A DNA stretch of 64,000 nt from an uncultured Bacilli bacterium (GTDB lineage Bacteria; Bacillota_I; Bacilli_A; RF39; UBA660), in assembly GCA_910585045.1 (NCBI GenBank), contig CAJUCD010000002.1, positions 140,009 through 204,008 of the forward strand. The letters run 5' to 3'. Positions 1 to 8,185 of the stretch are shown piece by piece. The notes beneath the pieces were generated by a model. The model had not been told where the DNA came from. It worked only from the letters and a program-made list of their open reading frames with translations, and made no database searches. Both the position numbers and the translations under genes were made by a program. Within the stretch, counting starts at the first letter, position 1. Every line of letters starts with the position of its first letter.

Positions 1-32
1 TTATGTATAGGCAAGAATTGAATTTGAAATAT

Positions 33-58
33 AAAGGACAAAATTATGTCCTTTTTTT
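33..58 (+). terminator. Intrinsic terminator of a gene upstream of the window
   Basis: The arms AAAGGAC and GTCCTTT flank a short AT loop and run into seven T. It follows a stop codon at 19-21 that could end a gene lying left of the window; only six codons of that gene would be visible, so I do not annotate it. Confidence 0.8.
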
Positions 59-70
59 GTGCGAAAATGT

Positions 71-99
71 TTGACAAGAAAAAAGTTTTGTGCTAGTAT
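71..99 (+). promoter_or_regulatory. SigmaA-type promoter of the 130-2171 gene pair
   Basis: A perfect -35 TTGACA (71-76) lies 17 bases before a -10 TAGTAT (94-99). Transcription would start about 25 bases before the first ATG at 130. Confidence 0.7.
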
Positions 100-129
100 A
101 AACGACATTACTAAAGAAGGGGTGTTTGT

Positions 130-582
130 ATGCGTCTAAAAGAAGCATTTAGATTGCTAGATATTGATGTCCTAGCTTCTAGTGAAGAGATAGAAGAATC
201 TTATATCTCTAAACTAGAACAATTTAATGTTAATAAAATAATTATACCAGATGCAAAATTAATTAATTATTATAATATGCGTTCTAGTCAGATGACTATA
301 GCTATGAACTTGATATATAGTTTTCTTAGTGGTAGTTTTGAGGCGCAATATTTAGAAGACTTAATTATAATCTTCCAAAGAAGTTTATTAGATAGAGTAT
401 CAGATTGTTTTGATGAATGCCCTCAAATTGTAGTTATTATAAGAATTTTAATGGAAGAATATAAAGCGTTGATGGCAAAAGCTCAATCTAAAGAGGAATT
501 AGTTAGATTGTTAGAAGAATATAGCGAGAAAATTGGTAGAGTAAAAGAAACTGTTTTTCTAGCTAGTGGGGCTAGAGCTTAA
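130..582 (+). CDS. Unknown 150-residue helical protein
   Basis: I do not recognise a family. The product is acidic and predicted largely helical, with no signal peptide or membrane segment. The first 35 residues (LKEAFRLLDI..SSEEIEESY) have the spacing of a J-domain-like helix pair, but the HPD tripeptide is missing, so this is only a resemblance. The C-terminal third is heptad-like (coiled coil). It starts at an ATG preceded by a GAAGGGG ribosome site and is followed after 20 bases by a second unknown coiled-coil protein, with which it shares a promoter; the two probably work together. Confidence 0.75.
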   Translation: MRLKEAFRLLDIDVLASSEEIEESYISKLEQFNVNKIIIPDAKLINYYNMRSSQMTIAMNLIYSFLSGSFEAQYLEDLIIIFQRSLLDRVSDCFDECPQIVVIIRILMEEYKALMAKAQSKEELVRLLEEYSEKIGRVKETVFLASGARA

Positions 583-602
583 GGATTAGGTGGTGAAATA
601 AT

Positions 603-2171
603 ATGGATTTTGGAGAAAAAATTGCGTTTTTAAATAGTAAAATTAATAGTTTTGAATTGGAATTAGAAAATTTAAAAAAAAGAATGAAAGATTTAGTTGA
701 GGAATCTAAAAGTGATAGTTCTTTAGACAGCGTTAAAGCAGAGTTACGTAGAGAATTAAATAATTGTGCAAATAATTTGATTGCATGTAAAAAAGAACGT
801 GATGCATTAATTGATAAAGCAGTAAATTTTAGTCAAATTAGCGCTAGAGATTTAGTGTGGCTTTTAAGACAACATAAAATTTATTGTAGAACTTTAAATA
901 GATGTGGTGAAACATGGATTGTACCTATTAATTATACATTGTTAAATGAGGAAATGTTATCTGAAGAAGAGTTGTATAGATTATCTAACATACATGGAGA
1001 TTTTCTTTTAACAGTGCAAAATAATCCACATAGAAATGAAAAAGATTATGTTCCAGAGTCTGATGTTTCACATGAATTATTAATTATGCCAAATAATATG
1101 CTAACAGTTAAATATAACCTTTACTTTAAGGTTCCAAAAACTGCACAAGAAATTAATGAGGAAGTTAATGAAGCTAGAAGTAAAGCTAATGTAGAAAGAG
1201 AAACACAAAAAGGTTTTATGCCCTCAATTTTAGGAATGTTTAAAAAGCAAAATGCTAGTAATCCAGAAGATTCTTCAATGCGTGATATTAATATTGATTA
1301 TGATAAATTTGTGTTATTAAATCCAGAACCATTAGTTTTAAGAGATGCTGTAAAACTTGGTAGAAGATTAGAGAAAAAGGGAGAATTATATTATAAAGTT
1401 GCAAGTAAAGAAGTGGAATTAAATAGTTATTTATTAGATTTAGCTTCAATTTTACCTGTAGGGTCTAATGGTGGCATAACAATTTATAAAATTAATGCTG
1501 ATGGAACAGATGTAGAGTTAAATGGTGAATTATTAAGAATATGTAATTATGAATTACTAGGTGAATTAGATAAAATTGCAAGAATGAGATTTGAAATGGG
1601 TATGATTCCTATTCAAAGAGTTTATGAACAGATGCCTACTTGGAGGTCTAAGAATAGTGGTGTGGCACAAACTTCATATTATGATTATGAACAAGATTCT
1701 GATTTAGATATAACTGGTATTAAAGATCCTAATTTTGAAGTAATTAGTATTAGTGATCCAAGAACGGCAAATAGTGCTTATGTAAAATGTTTTATTAGAA
1801 ATTATGAAGAAATTTTAAAAAGCAATCCAGAAGTTTCAGCTTTAGAGGCTTGGACATTCTTTTATGACGAAGTTAAACGCCCTGAAAATATACAATTTGA
1901 ATATGCACCTATAAGTAAATCAGTTTTCTCTTTATTTTCAGATAGTGCATTAGAATTTATGGATTATTATATTAGAGCTAAAGAAATTGATTCTAAACTA
2001 ACTTATAAAAGTGCAAGAGAACAATATATGAAAGCACAAAAAGCACAAGTTTTATCAAGAACTAGAAAAAAAGTACAAACTAGAAATGTTGGATTTATTG
2101 AAGATCCATCAGTTCATGATAAGAGAAAATATAAAAGACTTAGTGATAGAAAAGACTTTAATAATATTTAG
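603..2171 (+). CDS. Unknown 522-residue protein with N-terminal coiled coil
   Basis: No family recognised. Residues 1-75 form a charged coiled coil (many E/K/L heptads); the middle is a globular, mixed alpha/beta region; residues about 200-220 carry a short Met/Phe-rich segment (FMPSILGMFKK) that could be an amphipathic membrane-contact helix; the C-terminus is Lys/Arg-rich. No signal peptide and no true transmembrane segment, so cytoplasmic. Second gene of a two-gene unit with the 150-residue protein upstream; it starts 20 bases after that stop with a GGTG-type ribosome site. Codon use matches the surroundings, so no sign of recent transfer. Confidence 0.75.
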   Translation: MDFGEKIAFLNSKINSFELELENLKKRMKDLVEESKSDSSLDSVKAELRRELNNCANNLIACKKERDALIDKAVNFSQISARDLVWLLRQHKIYCRTLNRCGETWIVPINYTLLNEEMLSEEELYRLSNIHGDFLLTVQNNPHRNEKDYVPESDVSHELLIMPNNMLTVKYNLYFKVPKTAQEINEEVNEARSKANVERETQKGFMPSILGMFKKQNASNPEDSSMRDINIDYDKFVLLNPEPLVLRDAVKLGRRLEKKGELYYKVASKEVELNSYLLDLASILPVGSNGGITIYKINADGTDVELNGELLRICNYELLGELDKIARMRFEMGMIPIQRVYEQMPTWRSKNSGVAQTSYYDYEQDSDLDITGIKDPNFEVISISDPRTANSAYVKCFIRNYEEILKSNPEVSALEAWTFFYDEVKRPENIQFEYAPISKSVFSLFSDSALEFMDYYIRAKEIDSKLTYKSAREQYMKAQKAQVLSRTRKKVQTRNVGFIEDPSVHDKRKYKRLSDRKDFNNI

Positions 2172-2178
2172 TAAATAC

Positions 2179-2207
2179 TTGTATAAATTTCTAAATTATG
2201 TTATATT
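2179..2207 (+). promoter_or_regulatory. Promoter of the serine T-box transcript
   Basis: The -35 TTGTAT (2179-2184) and -10 TATATT (2202-2207) are separated by 17 bases, just upstream of the T-box leader. Confidence 0.6.
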
Positions 2208-2213
2208 ATAAAA

Positions 2214-2422
2214 GTAAAGCTTAAAAGAAGCTAAGTAATATAAATATTTTAAAAGAGAGTTCATGTTTGGTGAGAATGAATTAAAATGTTATATGAAATC
2301 TACTTCTTTAGTGGAATTAATACTTCCCGTGTGAGTTGCGTTAAAACTTTAATTAAGTGATATAAAGGATGGTACCGCAGAATTTGCTCCTTAAATGAGT
2401 AGTTCTGTGGTTTTTATTTTGG
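2214..2422 (+). promoter_or_regulatory. T-box riboswitch leader, serine specific
   Basis: The T-box core AAGGATGGTACCGC lies at 2365-2378. Upstream, stem I shows the AG-bulge-like AGAGAG, a GGTGAGAA distal loop, and on its 3' side GAAA-TCT-AC, making TCT (Ser) the likely specifier codon. Downstream, CCGCAGAA pairs with TTCTGTGG followed by a T run to form the terminator that the T-box competes with. Uncharged tRNA-Ser is expected to stabilise the antiterminator and switch on the HD protein gene and serS. Specifier assignment is by inspection, not by a covariance model. Confidence 0.88.
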
Positions 2423-2429
2423 AGGATAT

Positions 2430-2927
2430 ATGAATGAATATTTAGATATGAATAAAATAGTTAAACTTCAAGAATTAAAGCCCTTAGCAAGAGCTAATAT
2501 GTTAGCATTAATGGTCTTTAAAGAGCGTGTTGATTTAGCTGGTAATATTTATATTAGACATTTGAATAAAGTGGCAGATTCTTTCTCGGAAGATGATTAT
2601 AAAATTGTAGCTTTATTACATGATTTAGTGGAAGATACGTCTTTTACTTTTGAAGATTTAGAGTATTTAGGTTTTAGTAAAATAATTATTGATGCTTTAA
2701 AACTTTTAACTAACGATTTAGATAATTATGATAGTTATATAGAAAGATTAGTAAGTAGTGATAATGAAATGGCTAAAAAAGTTAAAATTGTAGATTTATT
2801 AGATAATATGAATATTACGAGATTTAAAAAGCTTGAGACTAAAGATATTGCAAGAGTTAAAAATAAGTATCTTAAGGCTTATAGTATTTTAATAAATGAT
2901 ATAGAAAGAAGGATAGAAAATGATTGA
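2430..2927 (+). CDS. Small HD-domain protein, candidate stand-alone (p)ppGpp hydrolase
   Basis: A 165-residue protein consisting of a single HD domain of the SpoT/MESH1 type. His64-Asp65 with Glu68-Asp69 (LLHDLVEDT) is the metal/catalytic signature of alarmone pyrophosphohydrolases; an upstream IRH supplies the first His, and KIVDLLDNM (about residues 117-125) matches the KLADR.HN motif with Asp in the His position. There is no synthetase domain. The gene is translationally coupled to serS (8-base overlap) and lies directly behind the serine T-box, so it should be induced when tRNA-Ser is uncharged. Family membership is clear; the substrate is inferred. It may instead hydrolyse another nucleotide. 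Confidence 0.8.
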   Translation: MNEYLDMNKIVKLQELKPLARANMLALMVFKERVDLAGNIYIRHLNKVADSFSEDDYKIVALLHDLVEDTSFTFEDLEYLGFSKIIIDALKLLTNDLDNYDSYIERLVSSDNEMAKKVKIVDLLDNMNITRFKKLETKDIARVKNKYLKAYSILINDIERRIEND

Positions 2928-4206
2928 TATTAAATTAATTAGAGAAAATAAGGAATTAGTAAAGGAAAATATTAGAAAGAAATTTCAAGATGCTAAAATA
3001 GCTTTAGTTGATGAAGTTTATGAAATGGATATTAACTATAGAGAAGCTAAAGCTAAAGCAGATAATTTGAGAAGTGAAAAGAATAAAAAAAGTAGTGAGA
3101 TTGGGTCTTTGATGCGAGATAAAAAGCTAGAAGATGCTAATAAGCTTAAAGATTTAATTGCTAATATGGATAGTGAAATTAAAGCTTTAGAAGAAAAAGA
3201 GGAAAGTTTAAGTGTTTTAATAAAAGAGAAAATGATGCTTATTCCGCAAATAATTGATTCTAGTGTTCCAATTGGAAAAGATGATAGTGAAAATGTAGAA
3301 ATAGAAAGATTTGGTGAACCTGTTGTACCAGATTTTGAAATCCCTTATCATGCAGATATAATTCAGAAACTAAATGGTCTTGATAAAGAGGCTGCTGGAA
3401 GAACTAGTGGTAATGGTTTTTATTATTTAATGGGAGATATTGCAAGATTATCTACTGCTATGCTTAATTATGCCAGAGATTTTATGATAGATAAGAACTT
3501 TATATATTGTATACCTCCATTCATGATTAGAAGCGATGTGGTAAATGGGGTAATGTCTTTTGCTGAGATGGATGCTATGATGTATAAAATAGAAGGTGAA
3601 GATTTATTTTTAATTGGTACTAGTGAACATTCAATGATAGGTAAATTTAAGGGCGAAATATTGAATCAAAGTAGTTTACCTATTGCAATGACATCATATT
3701 CTCCATGCTTTAGAAAAGAAGTAGGTGCTCATGGTATTGAAGAACGAGGAATTTATCGTGTTCATCAATTTGAAAAACAAGAGATGATTGTTATTTGTGA
3801 GCCTAGTGAGAGTATGGAGTGGTATAATAAAATGTGGCAATATACTGTAGAGATTTTTAGAAATTTAAATATTCCTGTTAGAACTTTAGAATGCTGTTCT
3901 GGAGATTTAGCTGATTTAAAAGTAAAGTCATGTGATGTTGAAGCTTGGTCTCCACGTCAACAAAAATATTTTGAAGTAGGTTCTTGCTCTACATTAGGTG
4001 ATGCTCAATCAAGACGCTTAGGTATTAGAATAAAAGGTGAGAATGGTACTTATTTCCCTCATACTTTAAATAATACAGTTTTAGCTTCAACTAGAGCTCT
4101 TATTGCTTTTTTAGAAAATAATGTAAATAGTGATGGAAGTGTTAATATTCCAAAAGTGTTACAACCTTATATGGGTGGTAAAACAAAAATTGAAATAAAT
4201 AAATAA
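2920..4206 (+). CDS. serS: Seryl-tRNA synthetase
   Basis: Charges tRNA-Ser (and the selenocysteine tRNA where present) with serine in the cytoplasm. The 428-residue length is normal. The N-terminal arm (about residues 30-105) is the antiparallel coiled coil that grips the long variable arm of tRNA-Ser; the class II catalytic core follows, with motif 2 around SPCFRKEVGAHG and motif 3 around NNTVLASTRALIAFLENN near the C-terminus. Its ATG overlaps the end of the HD gene by 8 bases, giving translational coupling. Controlled by the T-box leader at 2214-2422. Confidence 0.97.
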   Translation: MIDIKLIRENKELVKENIRKKFQDAKIALVDEVYEMDINYREAKAKADNLRSEKNKKSSEIGSLMRDKKLEDANKLKDLIANMDSEIKALEEKEESLSVLIKEKMMLIPQIIDSSVPIGKDDSENVEIERFGEPVVPDFEIPYHADIIQKLNGLDKEAAGRTSGNGFYYLMGDIARLSTAMLNYARDFMIDKNFIYCIPPFMIRSDVVNGVMSFAEMDAMMYKIEGEDLFLIGTSEHSMIGKFKGEILNQSSLPIAMTSYSPCFRKEVGAHGIEERGIYRVHQFEKQEMIVICEPSESMEWYNKMWQYTVEIFRNLNIPVRTLECCSGDLADLKVKSCDVEAWSPRQQKYFEVGSCSTLGDAQSRRLGIRIKGENGTYFPHTLNNTVLASTRALIAFLENNVNSDGSVNIPKVLQPYMGGKTKIEINK

Positions 4207-4219
4207 ATAATGATAAATT

Positions 4220-4246
4220 GAGCTTGTATTTAAGCTCTTTTATTTT
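4220..4246 (+). terminator. Terminator after serS
   Basis: GAGCTT and AAGCTC arms with a six-base loop, followed by TTTTATTTT. Confidence 0.8.
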
Positions 4247-4319
4247 AAAAATATTTAAAAAAATGATATAATTATTTTATAGATAATAGTAATTTGTAAA
4301 AAATAAAGGAGATATTATT

Positions 4320-4955
4320 ATGGCTTTTGATTATAAAAAAGAATATAAGGAATTTTATATGCCAAAGAACAAACCTAGTATTGTTGATGTTCCTAAGATG
4401 AATTATATTGCAGTTAGAGGCAAAGGAAATCCTAATGATGAAAATAGCGAATATAAAGATTCGATAGAACTTCTATATGCAATTGCTTATACAATTAAAA
4501 TGAGTTATAAAGGAACTTATAAAATAGATGGTTTTTTTGATTATGTTGTTCCACCACTTGAAGGGTTTTGGTGGCAAGATGGTATAAAAGGAATGGATTA
4601 TAATAGAAAGTATGATATGCAATTTATATCAATTATAAGATTACCTGATTTTGTAACGAAAGAAGATTTTGATTGGGCAGTTAAAGAAGCTACTAAAAAG
4701 AAAAAACAAGATTTTTCTAAAGTTGAATTTTTAACTTATGAAGAAGGGATTTGTGTTCAATGCATGCATTTAGGTTCTTATGATGATGAACCTGCTACTG
4801 TTAATCTAATGCATGAGTATATGCAAGGTAATGGATATGAATTAGATATAACTGATAGTAGATATCATCATGAAATATATCTTAGTGATCCTAGAAAATG
4901 TGATGTTAGTAAATTAAAAACAGTTATAAGACATCCAATTAAGAAGATTAAATAA
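4320..4955 (+). CDS. GyrI-like small-molecule-binding domain protein
   Basis: A 211-residue stand-alone GyrI-like (SAV2435/BmrR C-terminal type) ligand-binding domain. It shows the family start (VPKMNYIAVRGKGNPN), the central DYVVPPLEGFWW segment whose Trp and Glu line the ligand pocket, and the later GICVQCMHLGSYDDEP strand-loop. No DNA-binding part. Such proteins bind hydrophobic cations or hydrolyse some toxic amides/cyclopropanoids. RBS AAAGGAGA precedes the ATG. It sits 16 bases before a broken AraC-type regulator, probably its former partner or co-transcribed gene. Confidence 0.85.
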   Translation: MAFDYKKEYKEFYMPKNKPSIVDVPKMNYIAVRGKGNPNDENSEYKDSIELLYAIAYTIKMSYKGTYKIDGFFDYVVPPLEGFWWQDGIKGMDYNRKYDMQFISIIRLPDFVTKEDFDWAVKEATKKKKQDFSKVEFLTYEEGICVQCMHLGSYDDEPATVNLMHEYMQGNGYELDITDSRYHHEIYLSDPRKCDVSKLKTVIRHPIKKIK

Positions 4956-4971
4956 TTTAGGAGGTTTTTTG

Positions 4972-5648
4972 ATGTATTATCCTAAACAAGTGCCTTTTTT
5001 GTTAGATAAAGAATTCTGTAATTATATTAATTATAAAGAGTATATACTAGAAGATTTAACTGAATATGTTATGTGTTTATGGACAATGAGCTCTAAATGT
5101 TGTTTAAATAAAAGTATTCCTAATAATATTTTGCCTGATGCTTGTATTGATATAGTAATAAATTTTACAGATAGATGGGTAGCTGTAGCAGGTTTTAGTA
5201 AAGAAACTGAGCCTTTTATGTTGCAAGAAAAAGTAGATTATATGGGAGTCAGACTAAAACCAGGTGCCTTTTATGCTATATTTAATGTTAGCGCTTATAA
5301 GGCAATGGATAATATGATTTCTTTTGCTAATTTAGATAAAGATTATGAGATTGATGCTGTATTTAAGCTAAATAAGGTAGTAGATAGAATTGCTTTTTTA
5401 GAGGAATATTTAAAACATAAAATTTCTAATAATTTGGATAATACTTATATTTTAATAGCAGACAAAATATATGATTCACCAAAAGATTTAAGTGTAGGTG
5501 ATATTTGACATTATTGTTAGATAAAAAAATGGCTTTAATTGATGTTGCTAATTTATGTGGCTTTTATGACCAAGCACATTTTATTAAAACAATTAAAAGA
5601 TATACTTCTATATCTCCATTAAAGTTAATTTCTATTTATAATTTGTAA
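4972..5648 (+). pseudogene. AraC-family regulator, broken inside the DNA-binding domain
   Basis: The first open part (4972-5508) has an AraC-type sensor domain with LPDACIDIVIN and GVRLKPGAFYAIF and then stops at TGA 5506-5508. Another frame (5511-5648) resumes with the second half of an AraC HTH: DVANLCGFYDQAHFIKTIKR followed by Y.SISPLK, ending in TAA. The first recognition helix region (roughly 30 residues) is missing, so an internal deletion plus frameshift has removed half of the DNA-binding domain. Start chosen at the second ATG (4972) with AGGAGG upstream. The truncated 179-residue sensor part could still be made. Confidence 0.85.
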
Positions 5649-5710
5649 TTGTCCATTTTTTACAATACTTATAAAAGTTATATTTATATAATTATTATGG
5701 AGGTAATATT

Positions 5711-6091
5711 ATGTATGAGTCAATTACAACAAATATAATGGTAAAAAGTGTAGAAGATACCCTTGATTTTTATATTAATAAATTAGGTTTTGTAAAAGTT
5801 TTAAGTGTACCGATGGAAGGGGATGTTTTCGATTTTGCAATAGTTAAGAAAGATAATATGGCAATTATGTTTCAAGAGCAAAACAATTTGGAAGAAGAAT
5901 ATCCTACTTTAAAGGTTGATGAAATTAAACCAACATTTACCTTATTTATTACTGTTAAAAATGTTAATGATGTTTATTTAGAATTAAAAGATAAAGTTGA
6001 TATTGCTAAAGATCCTCATAAAACTTTTTATGGAAAAGATGAATTTGCTATTTTTGATAATAATGGTAATATATTAACTATTTCTGCTTAA
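5711..6091 (+). CDS. VOC-superfamily (glyoxalase/bleomycin-resistance fold) protein
   Basis: A 126-residue protein with two beta-alpha-beta-beta-beta units: residues 1-55 (ITTNIMVKSVEDTLDFYINKL) and 70-126 ending in FAIFDNNGNILTIS, the typical terminal strand of the vicinal-oxygen-chelate fold. Canonical metal ligands are not all evident (Met9/Gln55 instead of His in the usual places), so catalysis is uncertain; it may bind a small molecule. Strong RBS GGAGGT. Followed by its own terminator. Confidence 0.85.
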   Translation: MYESITTNIMVKSVEDTLDFYINKLGFVKVLSVPMEGDVFDFAIVKKDNMAIMFQEQNNLEEEYPTLKVDEIKPTFTLFITVKNVNDVYLELKDKVDIAKDPHKTFYGKDEFAIFDNNGNILTISA

Positions 6092-6121
6092 TTTTTGTTT
6101 GCAAATTATAATTGCTATTAG

Positions 6122-6148
6122 AAGGCCTTAGATGTAAGGCCTTTTTGA
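6122..6148 (+). terminator. Terminator after the VOC gene
   Basis: AAGGCCTTA and TAAGGCCTT are perfectly complementary with a four-base GATG loop, followed by TTT. Confidence 0.85.
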
Positions 6149-6203
6149 TAGACAAAAAAAGCTTTTTATTTTAAAATAGTTGTATATTAAAGAGGTGAAA
6201 ACT

Positions 6204-6809
6204 ATGAATTTTGATAAAAAAATTAGTGGTTTAAGAAAACAAAATAAAATGAGTCAAGAAGAGTTTGCAGAATTGTTTGGAGTTACACGTCAAACTATAT
6301 CTAGTTGGGAAAATAAGAAAAGTTATCCTGATGTTGAAACTTTAATTAAAATAAGTGATAAATTTGCAATTTCTTTAGATACTTTATTGAAAGAGGATAA
6401 AGAATTAGTAAAAAATTGGAATAATAAAATAACATTATATAAGAGACTAATTGTTATGCTTTGTTTATTAATTATTATTTGGATTTTCTCTAGTATGATT
6501 TTGGCTTTTTATAAAGGATTTAATTATACTAGTGATAGTGATTTTTGGCAACATTATCTTTTATGCGCAAAGGATGATATGAAAGTGGAATTTAATATTA
6601 ATTTTAATAGTGATGAAGAAAACCCTGTATCTTTGGGTTGGAGTAGTAATAATGCTATTCTGGGGTTTATGGAAAATTTTGATTTTAGGATGACTGATGA
6701 AAAAACAGAAGGAGAAATAAAACAGTATATTGAAAGCTATTTTGCCAAAAGTAATGGAAACTGTACATTTATAGAGGATGAAGAAAAATATTATTCATTA
6801 ATGGGATAA
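6204..6809 (+). CDS. Cro/CI-type HTH regulator with membrane anchor
   Basis: Residues 4-58 are an HTH_3 domain (LRKQNKMSQEEFAELFGVTR, then QTISSWENKKSYPDVETL), typical of membrane-linked regulators. A hydrophobic helix follows at about residues 78-100 (LIVMLCLLIIIWIFSSMILAF) and the remaining 100 residues lie on the other side of the membrane, predicted extracellular. This arrangement suggests a one-component sensor that signals from outside to DNA. I chose the ATG at 6204 rather than an upstream TTG because AGAGGTG lies eight bases before it. Target genes are not evident. Confidence 0.82.
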   Translation: MNFDKKISGLRKQNKMSQEEFAELFGVTRQTISSWENKKSYPDVETLIKISDKFAISLDTLLKEDKELVKNWNNKITLYKRLIVMLCLLIIIWIFSSMILAFYKGFNYTSDSDFWQHYLLCAKDDMKVEFNINFNSDEENPVSLGWSSNNAILGFMENFDFRMTDEKTEGEIKQYIESYFAKSNGNCTFIEDEEKYYSLMG

Positions 6810-6843
6810 AAAATATGCTATAATAATTAGTGTGGAGGTCATT

Positions 6844-7443
6844 ATGAAGATAATTTATGGAAGTGGTAATAAGAATAAACTTCAAGAAGTAAAAGATTTT
6901 TTTAATAATAATAAAATAGAAGTGGAACTATTATCTTTAGATGATATAGGTTTTACTGAAGATATTGTAGAGAATGGAAAAACTTTTGAAGAAAACTCTT
7001 TAATAAAAGCTCGAACAATAAAAAAATATTGTGATATTAAAGGAATAAAAGAAATAATTATAACTGATGATGCTGGATTATGTGTTGATGCTTTATATGG
7101 TAGACCAGGAGTGTATAGCGCTAGATATGCAGGGGACCATGCACCTCAAGAAGTTACAATTAATAAATTGCTTCAAGAAATGAAAGACGTTCCAGAAGAT
7201 AAAAGAACAGCAAAGTTTGTATGTGTATTAACTGCTATAATGCCAGATGGAGAACTTATAGTATCAGAAGGTGAGACTAAGGGAAGAATTGCTTTAACTC
7301 CAGGAGTAATGGGAAAACTTACATTTGGTCCAGTTTTTATTTCAGATGATTATGGCAAAATTATGAATGAGTTATCGCCTGAAGAATTAAAACATACTCA
7401 CCGAGAAAAAGCTTTAATACAATTATTAGATAAAATTATGTAA
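6844..7443 (+). CDS. rdgB: Non-canonical purine NTP pyrophosphatase (RdgB/HAM1)
   Basis: Hydrolyses ITP, dITP and XTP to monophosphates, cleaning the nucleotide pool. Family marks are the N-terminal SGNKNKLQEVKDF, the EENSLIKA metal site, DDAGLCVDALYGRPGVYSA and the late FGP.F motif with the conserved HR.KAL near the C-terminus. About 199 residues, normal length. Start at ATG 6844, 5 bases after GGAGGT; the upstream in-frame GTG is part of the SD region. Ends at a terminator shared with the convergent pflA gene. Confidence 0.95.
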   Translation: MKIIYGSGNKNKLQEVKDFFNNNKIEVELLSLDDIGFTEDIVENGKTFEENSLIKARTIKKYCDIKGIKEIIITDDAGLCVDALYGRPGVYSARYAGDHAPQEVTINKLLQEMKDVPEDKRTAKFVCVLTAIMPDGELIVSEGETKGRIALTPGVMGKLTFGPVFISDDYGKIMNELSPEELKHTHREKALIQLLDKIM

Positions 7444-7448
7444 AATGA

Positions 7449-7470
7449 AAAAAGCCTTATTAGGCTTTTT
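7449..7470. terminator. Bidirectional terminator between rdgB and pflA
   Basis: AAAAAGCC and GGCTTTTT arms with a six-base loop; A-rich on one side and T-rich on the other, so it works for both convergent genes. The pflA stop codon lies in the loop. Confidence 0.85.
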
Positions 7471-8185
7471 CTTTGTCGTAAATTTCTAAGAATTTTTGAT
7501 AAAGTTGTTCACATTTATCTTTATCCATAGCAATTTTATCTTTGTAAGGATTGTTTATTCCTAGCTTTTCGTATTTTTCATCCCCTAATTTGTGATAGGG
7601 AAGAAAGTTAATTCTTTCAATATTATTAATCTTTTTTAAAAATGTTGCTAAATCTTTTAAATAATTTTCATTGTCCATTAAATCAGGAACAATTACTTGT
7701 CTAATCCAAACTTTGCATTCATTTTTGTTCATAGCATTAATAAATTTAAGACTTTCAGATTGCTCTAGACCAGTTAATTCTTTATATTCTTTTGCATCAG
7801 TATGCTTTACATCAAAAAGAACTAAATCTATATATCTTAATAGTTCATCATAATCTCCTAGTCCTACACCAGCAGTATCTAAGGCAATATGAATATTTTC
7901 TTGTTTTAAAATTTTTGCTACTTCAATTATAAATTTGCTTTGAAGTAAAGGTTCGCCACCTGAAAATGTTACACCACCGTTATTTCTTTTGAAATAAGGT
8001 TTATTTCGTAATAGTTTTTGAGCTAATTCCATAGGAGTCATATTAGGCTCTTTTAATTTCCATGTTTCAGGATTTTGACAATATTTACATCTTAATTTAC
8101 AACCGCCTAAAAAGACTACTGAACGAATTCCAGGGCCATCAACTAGCCCTAGAGATTCAATTGATTCAACATATCCTTTAATCAT
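7460..8185 (-). CDS. pflA: Pyruvate formate-lyase activating enzyme
   Basis: A 241-residue radical SAM enzyme that installs the glycyl radical on PflB using S-adenosylmethionine and a 4Fe-4S cluster. The cluster motif C-x3-C-x2-C is at about residues 29-36 (GGCKLRCKYCQNP), followed by the GGVTFSGGEPLLQ SAM-binding stretch. It is translationally coupled to pflB: the pflB stop and the pflA start share one base (TAATG). Both work in the cytoplasm under anaerobiosis; the enzyme is oxygen sensitive, which fits a fermentative anaerobe. Confidence 0.96.
   Translation of the reverse strand: MIKGYVESIESLGLVDGPGIRSVVFLGGCKLRCKYCQNPETWKLKEPNMTPMELAQKLLRNKPYFKRNNGGVTFSGGEPLLQSKFIIEVAKILKQENIHIALDTAGVGLGDYDELLRYIDLVLFDVKHTDAKEYKELTGLEQSESLKFINAMNKNECKVWIRQVIVPDLMDNENYLKDLATFLKKINNIERINFLPYHKLGDEKYEKLGINNPYKDKIAMDKDKCEQLYQKFLEIYDKEKA

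Noticed and set aside
4972..5648. Mycoplasma-like code (TGA as Trp) as explanation of the AraC break
   Set aside because: Reading through TGA at 5506-5508 gives only three more codons before TAG and does not enter the frame of the HTH remainder.
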